In this document: positions 10,693 to 20,614 of the stretch, piece by piece
Layout of the letters: each line of letters opens with the position of its first letter
Position numbering within the stretch: the stretch's first letter is position 1
DNA from: Bugula neritina
Lineage: Eukaryota; Bryozoa; Gymnolaemata; Cheilostomatida; Bugulidae
Direction of reading: 5' to 3'
Assembly (NCBI GenBank): GCA_964035545.1
Contig: OZ037772.1
Location: forward strand, 5,667,733 to 5,731,732
DNA length: 64,000 bases
Position numbers and translations under genes: made by a program
Notes under the pieces: model-generated
Told to the model about the DNA's origin: nothing
Databases searched by the model: none
Seen by the model: only the letters and a program-made list of their open reading frames with translations

Positions 10693-13158
10693 AATTGGAC
10701 TGGTAGACTTAGATACTCCAACAACGGTTAGTAGTTTTTGTGGAAGGTACCGAGTCCTTTCCTACTTCATGTTTGTAGTATACTCCTTGACTGTAACAAG
10801 TTACCCTGCATTTTCCTTACTCCGCACACTTATTACCATTATGCCCATTGAACTATAACCTATATAGGAACCAATTGGATCCTGAATTAAACATCACATC
10901 CAACATCTATCAATATTTAGCCATTCAATGCTAAGCTTATTTAGAACTCACTCGTGCAGTTTTTTTAAAATTTTGCTTTTTTATTGTCAGTGTGCCTTGC
11001 AAATCTATTGTAACATATTATCTTTTCGAACAATAATTACTTCCAGCATTGTATCGTTTACCAGTCATCTCCACCTATTTGTAAGCACAATCTCTTCCTG
11101 TTTGTTTATCACCTTAAAGTGTATTTCTCAAACAGCTATATATAATTATTATGTTAGAGACTATATGTTGGGTAGCCTAAACTGCTTTCAGACAACATGT
11201 CAGCTAGAAAGTTAGGTTGGTCAAATATCTCCCCATATGTTAGTAGAGACTGTTACGGGAGCTTTTTGTTCTAGCTTTTAGTAAATATTGTTGATGAAAG
11301 CTTTTTTGTGAAAGCCTTTGCAATAGCTTTTTTACTGGTAGCTTTTTGCTGTTTTATGAGAGAGTACAGTTCAAGAACTGAAAGAGGAAAGATTGCTGTG
11401 ATCATTTGCTGTTATAGTTTTCCTTTTGTTAAATATACAAACAAGTTATAGACTGTGTTGCCCAAATATTTGTTAATGCATTGTATGAAATATAAACTGT
11501 TGGCATTAAGCAAACAGTTGATTCGTATCCTGCATCTGTGCATCCAGCATTCGGCATCCGTGCTATCACAACAAATAGGTATCGGTGCCATTCAGCATCT
11601 ATGATGTCACAGAGACCTTTTGGTAGTAGATTGACTTAAAGATTGCATACTCTGCTTTTAATTTTTCTGTATATCATATTAATTGTATATTTACACACAT
11701 TGTATTGTATCTTTTGTATATTATTATTGTCATTTCCTTTGTATTACATTTTGTAGAACGAAATTCATACATTAGTAGTTTCCCACCACCCAAAGTGCGC
11801 CACCACACCGTCAATCTTAAATAATTAGTCTGATCACTTTCCTTAATCACTATAGACGTCTAAATGTTTTAACTTCCTATTTTACAGTAGACTATAGAGA
11901 CAGTCTATAGAAATGCTCTTAACATGTAATATTGTCTATTCTATTCTTTTATATTCTATTTTGTAATTATTTATTTAATTATTTTAAACTATCTTGCATT
12001 GATATGTCTATTGCTTATTTTTGTAATTAAACGTAATATGTTATATCCATAAGTAAATCCGTGAACTTAAAATTTCAAGTTAGTAGTGGCTAAATACATA
12101 TAAGTTGTAGATTTTAAAAAATAGTTATCTAGTTTGTTCTTTTTCTTGGCTATATCTTTTCTAAGCTCTTTTCTTTTCTAACTATCATGAGCATTTTATT
12201 TTCTGATTTTGTTATCAAAACAAAAGATGTATCAGATTTCCTTGATCACATGAACAGGTTGCTGTGTTCTCATGTGACTTGTTTTTTATGAGGCTGTTTA
12301 AAGTCGTTTTCAGTAATACCAAATAATATATTTCCTTACAATAAGCATATTCCTCTGGTGACTGTTTACTAAATAAGTAGAAAAAACTTCATTTGGTCTT
12401 GTTTTTTTAATACTTTCAAATTTTAGGGGTTTTTTCAAATTAAAAGTTGCACTACTATCAGACATGTTACAGACAGTAACATATATATAATCAGTAGTTT
12501 AAAAGCATGCAATCTATTATGTTTTAGTTTCAAATGTTTTTATTAATCCGCAAAAAATTCCATATTACCAGGTGATTTGGATATTATCTTGCCGTTCAAG
12601 TATCTTCCTTGTGGTGATAGATTGATCTCAGGATGAGCAATAAAATTTTCCTGCCATAGGAGTTCTATTAAAATTACAGATTTGCTTAGAGTTATCTTTC
12701 CCAATAGATTGGCTGCACAATAGTATATACTGCAACTAGAAGGTCTACTGTTGCTAACGGGTATATTTTTAATATGCAAATTGTACCAATAAGTTGAAAA
12801 TGATGTACCTAATCTCCTCAGAGAATAAAACCATTAATTATTTGAGTGCAGCTATGAGCTTGCCCTCTCTCCTTCAGCTTACACGAGCTGCACTATAAAT
12901 GATATAAGCTATATAATTGTAGTTAGTTTACCACAAAGCTCTATTTTTACAAAAATTGCCAGCAGTCAGGTCTTTCGCTAAATATTGCTAATATTTTTAC
13001 AAAACTGAACTACGTTACAGTATCTATTTGGTGAAAGATCGTAAAACTTTCTACAAAGCACCTGCACTCATAAATAGTATATCCATTTTCAGGTAAGTCA
13101 TTATTTGAAGTTTAAAAGTAATATATATATATAATTAAAAGTAATATATATATATATA
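10693..13158. other. 3' flank of TRIM copy 1, part of the segmental duplication
   Basis: No gene is recognised. Blocks of this flank align by eye with the flanks of copies 2 and 3: the TTTGGTGAAA and AGTCATTATTTGAA region near 13030-13110 matches 27180-27245, and GAGACCTTTTG with TAGATTGACT near 11610 matches about 44459. The duplicated unit therefore extends at least 2.4 kb past the stop codon. Homology to copy 2 ends where the Gypsy element begins. Confidence 0.5.
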
Positions 13159-13170
13159 ATTAGCGACGTA

Positions 13171-13920
13171 ATGGACGTCGCTCAGTGGCCCCCTAGGGTG
13201 GCCTTGCTGAAGCTTAGAATGGCATTGATGGACAAAGCCAAGCCCTATGGGCTGGGCGTAGACATTGATAATATCTTTGCTTCTCTGCGGGCCCGCTTTG
13301 GCCTCTCTGCTACAGATGCCAGGGCCCGATTGCAGAGGTTGCGGCGTGATCCCCGCACCCCGCTGCGGGAGCATGCCGCCGCAGTCATGAAGCTGGCACA
13401 GATCGCGTACAGCGACTTGCCCCCAGTCAACCGCGAGAGGTACACCCTCGACGCTTTCATAGCATCTGTCGACGATCTGGGTCTCCACCACCAGTTTCTA
13501 GCTAGGGGAGTCACCACCGTTGAAGATGCTCTGACTGAGGGGGAAGCTTACCTCCTAGCTAATCAAATGCATAAAAGTCGCGGAAGCTCCCGCCAAGTGG
13601 AGATAGACCGCGCAGACACGGCCGCGGGACAAGGGGAGGAAACCCCCGCCGCGGCTGCCGTGTCCCAGTTGGCGACGGCATCAAAAGTCACTCAACTGAC
13701 GGACATGCTAGCCAAGCTGATAGCAACACTGACACCACAAAACCCAGTGAGTACCGCCCCTGAGCCCATGCGGCCATCGGCGCCGCCACAGGGAGAAACA
13801 GTCAGTTTTTGCTGGGAGTGCGGAAATCAAGGACATTTCCGCCGATATTGTCCCTTCCTAAATCAGGGGTTAAACTACCGCGGCCCGCAGATGTTCCCAC
13901 CTTCCGCGGGCCGACGATGA
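13171..13920 (+). CDS. gag: Gag polyprotein (probably N-terminally truncated)
   Basis: 249 codons from the first ATG. Residues 1-130 look like a retrotransposon capsid region (SLRARFG, LRRDPRTPLREHAAAVMKLA, YTLDAFIASVDD). A low-complexity Ala/Thr/Gln linker follows. Near residue 215 there is one zinc knuckle, CWECGNQGHFRRYC (C-x2-C-x4-H-x4-C), which in this family binds the genomic RNA. The frame stays open upstream of the ATG to the AT-rich junction, and the usual N-terminal Gag portion is missing, so the start is nominal. It overlaps pol in the -1 frame; the overlap contains a slippery heptamer and stem-loop. Codon use is much more GC-rich than in the host TRIM exons. Confidence 0.85.
   Translation: MDVAQWPPRVALLKLRMALMDKAKPYGLGVDIDNIFASLRARFGLSATDARARLQRLRRDPRTPLREHAAAVMKLAQIAYSDLPPVNRERYTLDAFIASVDDLGLHHQFLARGVTTVEDALTEGEAYLLANQMHKSRGSSRQVEIDRADTAAGQGEETPAAAAVSQLATASKVTQLTDMLAKLIATLTPQNPVSTAPEPMRPSAPPQGETVSFCWECGNQGHFRRYCPFLNQGLNYRGPQMFPPSAGRR
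13869..13913 (+). promoter_or_regulatory. candidate -1 ribosomal frameshift signal (gag to pol)
   Basis: In the Gag frame the heptamer G-TTA-AAC (13869-13875) is followed by a 5-base spacer (TACCG) and a perfect 8-bp GC stem: CGGCCCGC at 13881-13888 pairs with GCGGGCCG at 13906-13913 around a 17-base loop. Slipping one base back on the heptamer enters the pol frame at 13875. G-UUA-AAC is a known slippery heptamer in arteriviruses; its use here is inferred. Confidence 0.65.
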
Positions 13921-16900
13921 AACCTCCAGGGAAGAAGAAACGCAGGTCACCCAGACGGGTACCGCGTACTGGCAACCAACAGTGGCAACAGCCACGACGG
14001 ACCAGCAAGGGGCTTCGCCCCGCGGCTGCCTTTTCTATGCCTCTTCACAACAGATTCACAGGGCTACAAGTCCAAGAATCTGGATGGGAGCACACAAAGG
14101 TAGCTGAGAATCTAGCCTCGGCACCCCCGAGGCCTACCTACCACCGCTCCAAGAGACCTCCTTCGCGACCCAAAGCGAGGGAGGTACTCCCTGCGAGAGT
14201 AAGGCCTGAAGGGAGAGTTCAGGTGCAGCCCCATGGGAACAGCTATTTCTTGCCCGGTAAACTGGAAGGCAAAGCTGTTACTTTTCTCATTGATTCGGGC
14301 TGTACCACAAACCTCTTAAGCCGCCAACTCTTCGACACCCTCAGCGCTAGGGTCAGGGGCGAGATGGAAGCATACGAAGGGGAATACGGCACCCTAGCTG
14401 ACGGGTCGTGCCTTCCCTTCTATGGTATAATTGAGCTGACGGGACGAGTCCGCGATCAAACGATCCAAGAGACGTTCATCGTCAGTCAGCTCAAGGAGGA
14501 TGCTATCCTCGGGATGCCGTTCCTTAAACGGCACGGATGTCACATAGATTTTAGCAGATCTGCAATGATGATGTCCGGGCGGGAACTCGCCTGCGTCGAC
14601 AAGTTCGGCCGCCCTTTAGTGGGAGGTGTGCAAGTGGTACGCAACCGTACCATACCAGGCCGCTCCCGGGCTACCATTCACTGCAGGGTGAATAGTAGCC
14701 GGATCTCTGGACTCGGGGTGGTTGAAGGCGCGCACGAAAAGATCCAACTTGCCAGCAGTCTGAATCAGCTGACTGAGCAAGGGGAGATCTTAGTGCAGTG
14801 CGTCAACCCCTTTACCGAGCCTATCAAGCTCCCGGCTGGGTCGATGCTGGGCCGTTTTCACTCTGTTCAAGAGGGAGACGTAGGCCCGTCGCTGGGTGAT
14901 GCGACAGAGGCACTCCCTCGACACCCTATTCAGGGACGAGGGGCAGTCCCAACACATCTCCGGGAGTTATATGAAACAGCCAGTGGCGGCTGCGCGAGTA
15001 ACAGGGAACGCCAAGCTATGGCTAAGTTACTACGCGACTACGGTGATGTGTTCAGCAGCGAAGAGCATGACGTGGGACTGACTGGAATTGTCAGACACGA
15101 AATACCGCTGACTGCAGGGACAGTCCCTGTCCGGCAGCCCACCCGCAGGTTGGGGCCGGAGAAAGAGAAGGAGGTTAGCCGACAAGTACGGGATCTTCTG
15201 GACCGGGGACTGATAGAGCCCGCCCATAGTGCGTGGAGCTCGCCAGTCGTACTGGTCCGGAAGAAAGACGACAGTTGGCGGTTCTGTGTGGACTACCGCA
15301 AACTCAATAGCGTAACCATACAGGACGCCTACCCTCTACCTCGTATTGACGAGTCATTGGACGCCCTAGCCGGCAGCAAGTACTTCAGTACGTTAGACTT
15401 GCTAAGCGGCTATTGGCAAGTTCCTCTGAGTCCTGACGCCCAGGAGAAAGCGGCGTTTATCACACGGGACGGTTTGTGGAAGTGGAAGGTGCTGCCCTTC
15501 GGGTTAACCTCCGCCCCAGCCACCTTCCAGAGGCTGATGGAACAAGTCCTTAGCGGACTCCATTGGAAGACACTGCTGGTCTACCTCGATGATGTCATCG
15601 TAATCTCTCCAGACTTCGAGACACATGTCAGTCGTCTGCAGGAGGTTTTCGAGAGACTCCGAGGTGCCGGTCTTAAGCTCAAACCTTCCAAGTGCGCTCT
15701 ATTGCAGCCGGAGGTCAAGTACCTGGGGCACGTTGTCGGTCGAAACGGCGTGGCAACGGATCCCGAAAAGGTACGGGCAGTAGAAGACTGGGTCACCCTC
15801 CAAGACTTGACCGGACTCCGGGCTTTCTTGGGGCTGGTAGGGTATTACAGGCAATACATACCAGACTTTGCGGGCATAGCCCAGCCGTTAAACTGGCTCA
15901 CCGCAAAGGGAGTGACGTGGCAGTGGACTCCAGTCGAACAAGAAGCGTTCAACCGCCTCAAAGGCTGCCTACTAACGGCGCCCATCTTGGCCTACCCAGA
16001 CCCCACTCTGGAGTACATCCTAGACACGGACGCCAGTGACCAGAATGTTGGCGCTGTGCTGTCACAAGTGCAGGAAGGCCGAGAGGTAGTAGTAGCCTAC
16101 TACAGCAAGTCTCTCTCACCCGCTGAACGAAATTACTGCACTACCCGCAAGGAGCTGCTGGCAGTAATCAAGTCAGTGAAGCACTTCAGACCATACCTAT
16201 ATGGCAGGAAGTTCCGGCTGCGTACGGATCATGCCTCGCTGATCTAGTTGTGCAGGAGAGCAGAGCCCTCTAGTCAGGTCGCCCGGTGGCTCGAAATCCT
16301 AGCTGAATTCTCATACCGGATCGAACATCGACCGGGCAAGAGACACAGCAATGCGGACGGGTTGAGTCGCCGACCTGACGGAGGTTGCAAACAGTGTCTC
16401 AACATCGAGAGGAGGGATGGAGGTCCCCCACGATGCGAGTTGGAGACGCTGGCTCATCACGGAGCACCGTTTGACTGGGATCAAGGTCAACTCAGGCAAA
16501 GAGTTGATGAGTCCCCGGAGGATGTACAAAACCTCCGCGCCAACCCTGTACTGGCCGGTAATGTTCGAGAGCTGAAGAAGCTCCAAGAAGAGCTGCCTGG
16601 AGTCGTGGCAGACATATACCGGGCCAAAAGGGAAGGGCGACGACCCAGCGAGGAACACAGACGACAGGGATGCGCCGAGTTCCGGCTATACTGTCAGCGT
16701 TGGGACTCGCTGCGGATCGGGCAGGATGGGTTGTTAACCATCTCTCTAGCTGCCAGCGGCAGACACCCGGAAAGGAAGAGGGTAGTCTGCCCCACAGCCA
16801 TCCGCCGTGAGTTGATTTGGGATACTCACAAGCAGGCTCACGCAGGGGTCAAGCGAGTGATATCCAAATTACGACTCCGGTGGTATTGGCCGCAGATGGA

Positions 16901-18440
16901 GCGTGACGTCCGGCTCAGAGTCAAACAGTGTGAGATCTGCCAGGCCAGTAAGCATAGCCGCCCCCCTGGTGAAGCAGGACGGCGGAGGCTATATGCTGGT
17001 AGGCCCTGGCAAGTAGTCGCTGTAGACCTGGTCGGACCCATGCCCCTGACCCCCAGAGGCAATAATTGGATCCTAGTACTAACCGACCACTTTACTAGGT
17101 GGGCGGATGCTCTGGCTATTCCAGATGCATCAGCCCCAACAGTGGCCAGGGCACTAGACCAACATGTATTCTGTTATTTTGGGCTTCCCGAACAGATACA
17201 CTCTGATCAAGGCGCTCAATTCCAGTCTCAACTGATGAGCGACCTTTGCCGCCTCTGGGGAGTAAATCAGAGCAGGACCACCCCCTACCACCCTCAAGGT
17301 AACGGGGTGGTGGAGCGCAACAACTGGATGCTAGGTGATGCACTCCGGAGTCTCCTCCTTGGACGAGGTCAAGAGGAATGGGATACGGTGTTGCCGCAAG
17401 TCATGCGTGCATACCGTAGCACCCCACACACCAGTACTGGTGAGACCCCAAACCTCTTGATGCTCGGGAGAGAGACTCGTGTCCCCGACCATCTCACCTA
17501 TCACGTTCCAGAGCAAGATAACTCAGTCCACGAGTATGCCAGTGAACTAGTGGAACGGATGAAGGCCGCACACGATATACTGCGCCAACAGCAGTGGAAG
17601 GTGCGGCACGAAGATTCCGATGAACCACCCCTCTATCAAAGGGGAGATAAGGTGTGGATGGTCAATTACCGTAGGCGCCGCGGACAGGCTGATAAGCTGA
17701 AGCCTAAGTTCGTAGGCCCCTACGTGGTCGTCGAGGCTATGCCCAATCATACGTACAAGATTGAGCGCTCAGGACAGGTGTCTATCCAGAATGAGTCTCG
17801 CTTGAAACCGTATTGGGCTAGCCCCGACGGAGTGGGAGAAGCCCCCCCGTTGTTAGAGCCCAGGAGGCAGACAACAACGCGCGGGCGACGGCGGCATGGA
17901 CCTGAATACAAAGTGGTCATACCGCGGGAAGAAAACTTGGTGAGAGAGGAGCGGCAGCTTTTGTCAACAGAAGCGTGTCCGCCACCGCCAAGTCTAATTC
18001 CATCACTTCCAGAAACCGAGCCGGTTCCGGAAGTGCAAACCCCCACGGAGGGAGGGGCTCCATCCGGAGAACAAGAAGAGGTGACCGCTGACGGTGAAGT
18101 AGAGACGCCATTAGAGGCCCCTACTAACAAACCGGCAAGCGTGTCACCCACCCTAGAAAGGGGACAGCGTACGAGACAACCCCCCGCATACTTGAAGGAC
18201 TTCGTATGTGACTGCGTTAAAAGCGGCACACATGAAAGTCTAGGGGAAAACCGTACGAGAAAAGAATCGAGCAAATGTGGGAGTTGTCAACACCACGGAA
18301 ATATCAACTTTTGTATCGGCGGAAATAGAAACAAAATTCATCCGCCGGGTGCACAAAGTCTTAATCACGCACCCCAACCACGTTGCTCGATCTTTTCATA
18401 CGCTGATGCAGTCAGGAGTAGACGTGTTTCTAAGCAGTAG
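13875..18440 (+). pseudogene. pol: Pol polyprotein: protease, RT, RNase H, integrase; one in-frame stop
   Basis: The protein follows the -1 shift. The protease has the LIDSGC active site near 14290. The reverse transcriptase runs about 15090-15750, with YLDDVIVIS as its catalytic box near 15580. RNase H begins DTDASDQNVGAVLSQ near 16023. The integrase has an HHCC zinc module (HAGVKR ... CEICQASK, about 16830-16955) and a D,D-E core (AVDLVGPMP near 17025, HSDQGAQF near 17200, GNGVVERNN near 17310). It ends in a GPY/F-type module (KFVGPYVVVE, about 17710) and a proline-rich tail. A TAG at 16245-16247, after RTDHASLI in RNase H, is the only break: the frame continues unchanged to 18440. In related elements a tryptophan usually sits here, so a single TGG-to-TAG change is the likely cause. 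Full-length Pol is therefore not expected without readthrough. Confidence 0.85.
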
Positions 18441-18720
18441 TTCAAACCATTTCACACATTCAGTATGTCTTACGACAACAGATCGTGGGGTGAGTTAACT
18501 ATATCTTAATACGAAACTAGATTGCATCGCTCAGCTCTGACTCACTGAGTCAATCGAGCTGGAGATAGGTTAGTGAAATACCGTAGTAAGAACTCAGTTT
18601 GACTTAGAGATTTTTATAATCTCATTGCAATACGTGTTCTATCTGACTATTCACTACCATTAATCTCTACGAGGTAACTGAATTAGGAGTTGCCAAGCTG
18701 TTCAAGCTGACAACACAGCA

Positions 18721-19542
18721 GTGTACTGTATTAACACTGTTGAAACTTTTTCAGATTACACTCGACCCGCTACAACCAGGGTACGGGATAGAACACTTCC
18801 CGCTCCGTATCCGGAGGAGTATGCTAGTGGTGACCGGCCTGAGCCACTACGCCGCCGTTGGCGGTGGGTGTCTCCACAAACAGAGGAAGAAATAGAAACG
18901 GCCTGGGGGTCCAGAGGACGGACGAGATGCCAGATCTGTGGTGAAGATTGCGCCTCTCACCGCTCCCTTAAACTACACGTCAATGCTCATCTCCTACTAA
19001 CATTCTGCCCCTGCGGGTACAATGATGTGTATCCCTACCCCGTCACCAGACACCGAGCGGCGGGCTGTTTCCCTGGAGAAAGCTACGTGGTCGACGCTAA
19101 GCTATACCCGGAGTTCCTCACACTTATACGACCTCTGGTGAAGAAGGCCATGTTGTTAGCCGTTTTGTCCTCGGGGTTCCAACGTGTGTTAGACAACGCC
19201 CGCCAACAATCCCCGTTGGTGTCTGACCGTCCTCAAATTACATACACCCCCGAGGAAATTACATATCCAGAAGAAGGAGAGATCTCCCCCGCACCGGCGA
19301 AGAGACGAACCAGGTCCCCCAGTCCACCCTTGCGCCGCAGACGGACACCGTCCCCAGACCCAGTACGCCTGGCTACAGTAGAAGAACGCCTCCTACGATT
19401 ACAAGAAGAGTTCACCCAGCTGGCACCAGATCTACTTAACACTACAACAGGACTCTTCCAGCTAAAGGGATCCGTATGCCGTATGAAACGGAAACTGCGT
19501 ACATGCCAAGCCAAGCACAGGCGTGCCCAACAAGGACTCTAG
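18721..19542 (+). CDS. third ORF of the Gypsy element: C2H2 zinc-finger, coiled-coil protein
   Basis: An open frame of about 270 codons after pol, ending TAG at 19542. Residues near 70-95 give a classical C2H2 finger (C-x2-C-x12-H-x3-H: CQICGEDCASHRSLKLHVNAH without the first and last bases of context). A second, atypical Cys/His cluster follows (CPCGYN ... HRAAGC). Then come a hydrophobic helix (LIRPLVKKAMLLAVL), an Arg/Ser/Pro-rich basic stretch (RRTRSPSPPLRRRRTPSPD) and a C-terminal coiled coil (VEERLLRLQEEFTQLAPDLL). There is no early ATG in frame. Instead a good 3' splice site (ACTTTTTCAG, AG at 18753-18754) lies at its start, so expression from a spliced subgenomic RNA is likely. It does not look like an envelope: no signal peptide or membrane anchor. 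Function unknown; a nucleic-acid-binding or Gag-assisting role is inference. Confidence 0.7.
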   Translation: MYCINTVETFSDYTRPATTRVRDRTLPAPYPEEYASGDRPEPLRRRWRWVSPQTEEEIETAWGSRGRTRCQICGEDCASHRSLKLHVNAHLLLTFCPCGYNDVYPYPVTRHRAAGCFPGESYVVDAKLYPEFLTLIRPLVKKAMLLAVLSSGFQRVLDNARQQSPLVSDRPQITYTPEEITYPEEGEISPAPAKRRTRSPSPPLRRRRTPSPDPVRLATVEERLLRLQEEFTQLAPDLLNTTTGLFQLKGSVCRMKRKLRTCQAKHRRAQQGL

Positions 19543-19831
19543 TTAGGCTACCCAGAATACTCCGCGACTTCACATCTTGTGAGGAACCAAGATCGTGCAA
19601 ATGCTTAACTGCTAGACAGGTTATTCCTTGTCTAATACCACAGCTAGCTAGTATTCCTCGTCTATCTACAGCTGGCCAATTGTATGCAACGGATCGTTAT
19701 AATGACTCTGTCTATTATTATGTCTCTTCCTGTATATTATGTATTATTTTTGTCCACTGATGTATGCAATTACTATTGAATGTTTTTTTTATATATATAT
19801 CAGAAAGATGGCTTTCTGCTGGTGGGGGCGG
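19543..19831 (+). other. untranslated segment between ORF3 and the LTR, ending in a purine-rich tract
   Basis: No coding potential. It ends with GGTGGGGGCGG (19821-19831), a plausible polypurine tract directly before the TG of the LTR. An inverted pair CTGCTGGT (19817-19824) and ACCAGCAG (19850-19857) spans the junction. Confidence 0.5.
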
Positions 19832-20072
19832 TGTGGTGGTTCGTGGAACTACCAGCAGCACAACATGTAGGGTCGCGTAATTGACCCGGAACAATGGATA
19901 GCCAATTAGCGTAGTTGATAGTTAGCAGCAATTGTAGTTTCCCGCTGCTAACTCAGTCGAAGCTAGAGTGTGAAATAGATTAGATGTGTAACTTGTTTGG
20001 AAATAATGTATCGTTTTTATAATGTATAGTTGTGTGTAAAATATACTCGTTCACTCAACTTAGCCTGGTGCA
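19832..20072 (+). repeat. probable 3' LTR of the Gypsy element
   Basis: Starts TGTGGTGG immediately after the purine-rich tract and ends CCTGGTGCA, giving TG...CA termini and a length of 241 bases. No matching 5' LTR is present left of gag, so the boundary rests on the purine tract and on the shared CCTGGTGCA end with the LTR-like segment at 20335-20614. The right boundary is uncertain by tens of bases. Confidence 0.5.
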
Positions 20073-20334
20073 GTTCTATAGTAGATAAATAGACTCTCTG
20101 GATAGCACATCAACCCTAAATCTGAAAATCTTAACACTATATACTTGTCATGGAATCTTATGTTCTATAAGTTAAACCATAGCAGAAACTTGTTTATTTT
20201 CAACTTCATCACTGTGATAACTTTTATGATGAGTATGCCAATATCAATATATGATTGTGTCAACTTTTCATAGTATTGTAGTGAATTTTGCCAGTTCACT
20301 ATTATTATGTGTGGGTCGACTTAATCAAAGCCAC

Positions 20335-20614
20335 TGCACCAGGTTGTTTACGCTAAGATACTTTATTATTTACACAAATACAAGAAGGTTATTTACTGCT
20401 AACATGAATAGAAAAACGATTACATAATTAGTGAGCTTTAATACACAACTACTCTAAATGAAGTCCCAAGCTGCTCTGCCGGCTAGCTACTCAGCGCACT
20501 GCAACTATGAGTAGCTAGCTCCACCTGCTATCAATTAGTGTGACTGTCCTGATTGGTGGTTACTAGTGGTGCCACTGCTGTCCATAGCTACAATCCGACA
20601 GGGTCGAACTCACA
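20335..20614 (-). repeat. possible solo LTR of a related element, reversed
   Basis: On the minus strand the segment begins TGTGAGTTCGACCC and ends AATAAAGTATC ... CCTGGTGCA, with an AATAAA signal about 35 bases before the end. The last nine bases are identical to the end of the Gypsy LTR just upstream. No target duplication is visible. A perfect 12-bp inverted pair (GCTAGCTACTCA, 20482-20493 and 20508-20519) lies inside. Confidence 0.35.

Larger units (their letters stand above)
13159..20072 (+). mobile_element. Ty3/Gypsy LTR retrotransposon, 5'-truncated, inactive
   Basis: A GC-rich block stands out sharply from its AT-rich surroundings. Order on the plus strand: Gag with CCHC knuckle, -1 frameshift, protease, reverse transcriptase, RNase H, integrase with GPY/F-type C-terminus, an extra zinc-finger ORF, a purine-rich tract and a TG...CA LTR. 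The order RT-RH-IN is that of Ty3/Gypsy (Metaviridae). The left edge abuts a TATATA-rich tract, with no 5' LTR or primer-binding site, and an open frame continues upstream of the first Gag methionine, so the 5' end was probably lost. One nonsense codon in pol further disables it. Confidence 0.85.

Noticed and set aside
17747-18274. 175-codon minus-strand open frame inside pol
   Set aside because: Shadow of the GC-rich Pol C-terminal region; no family, no splice or promoter support.
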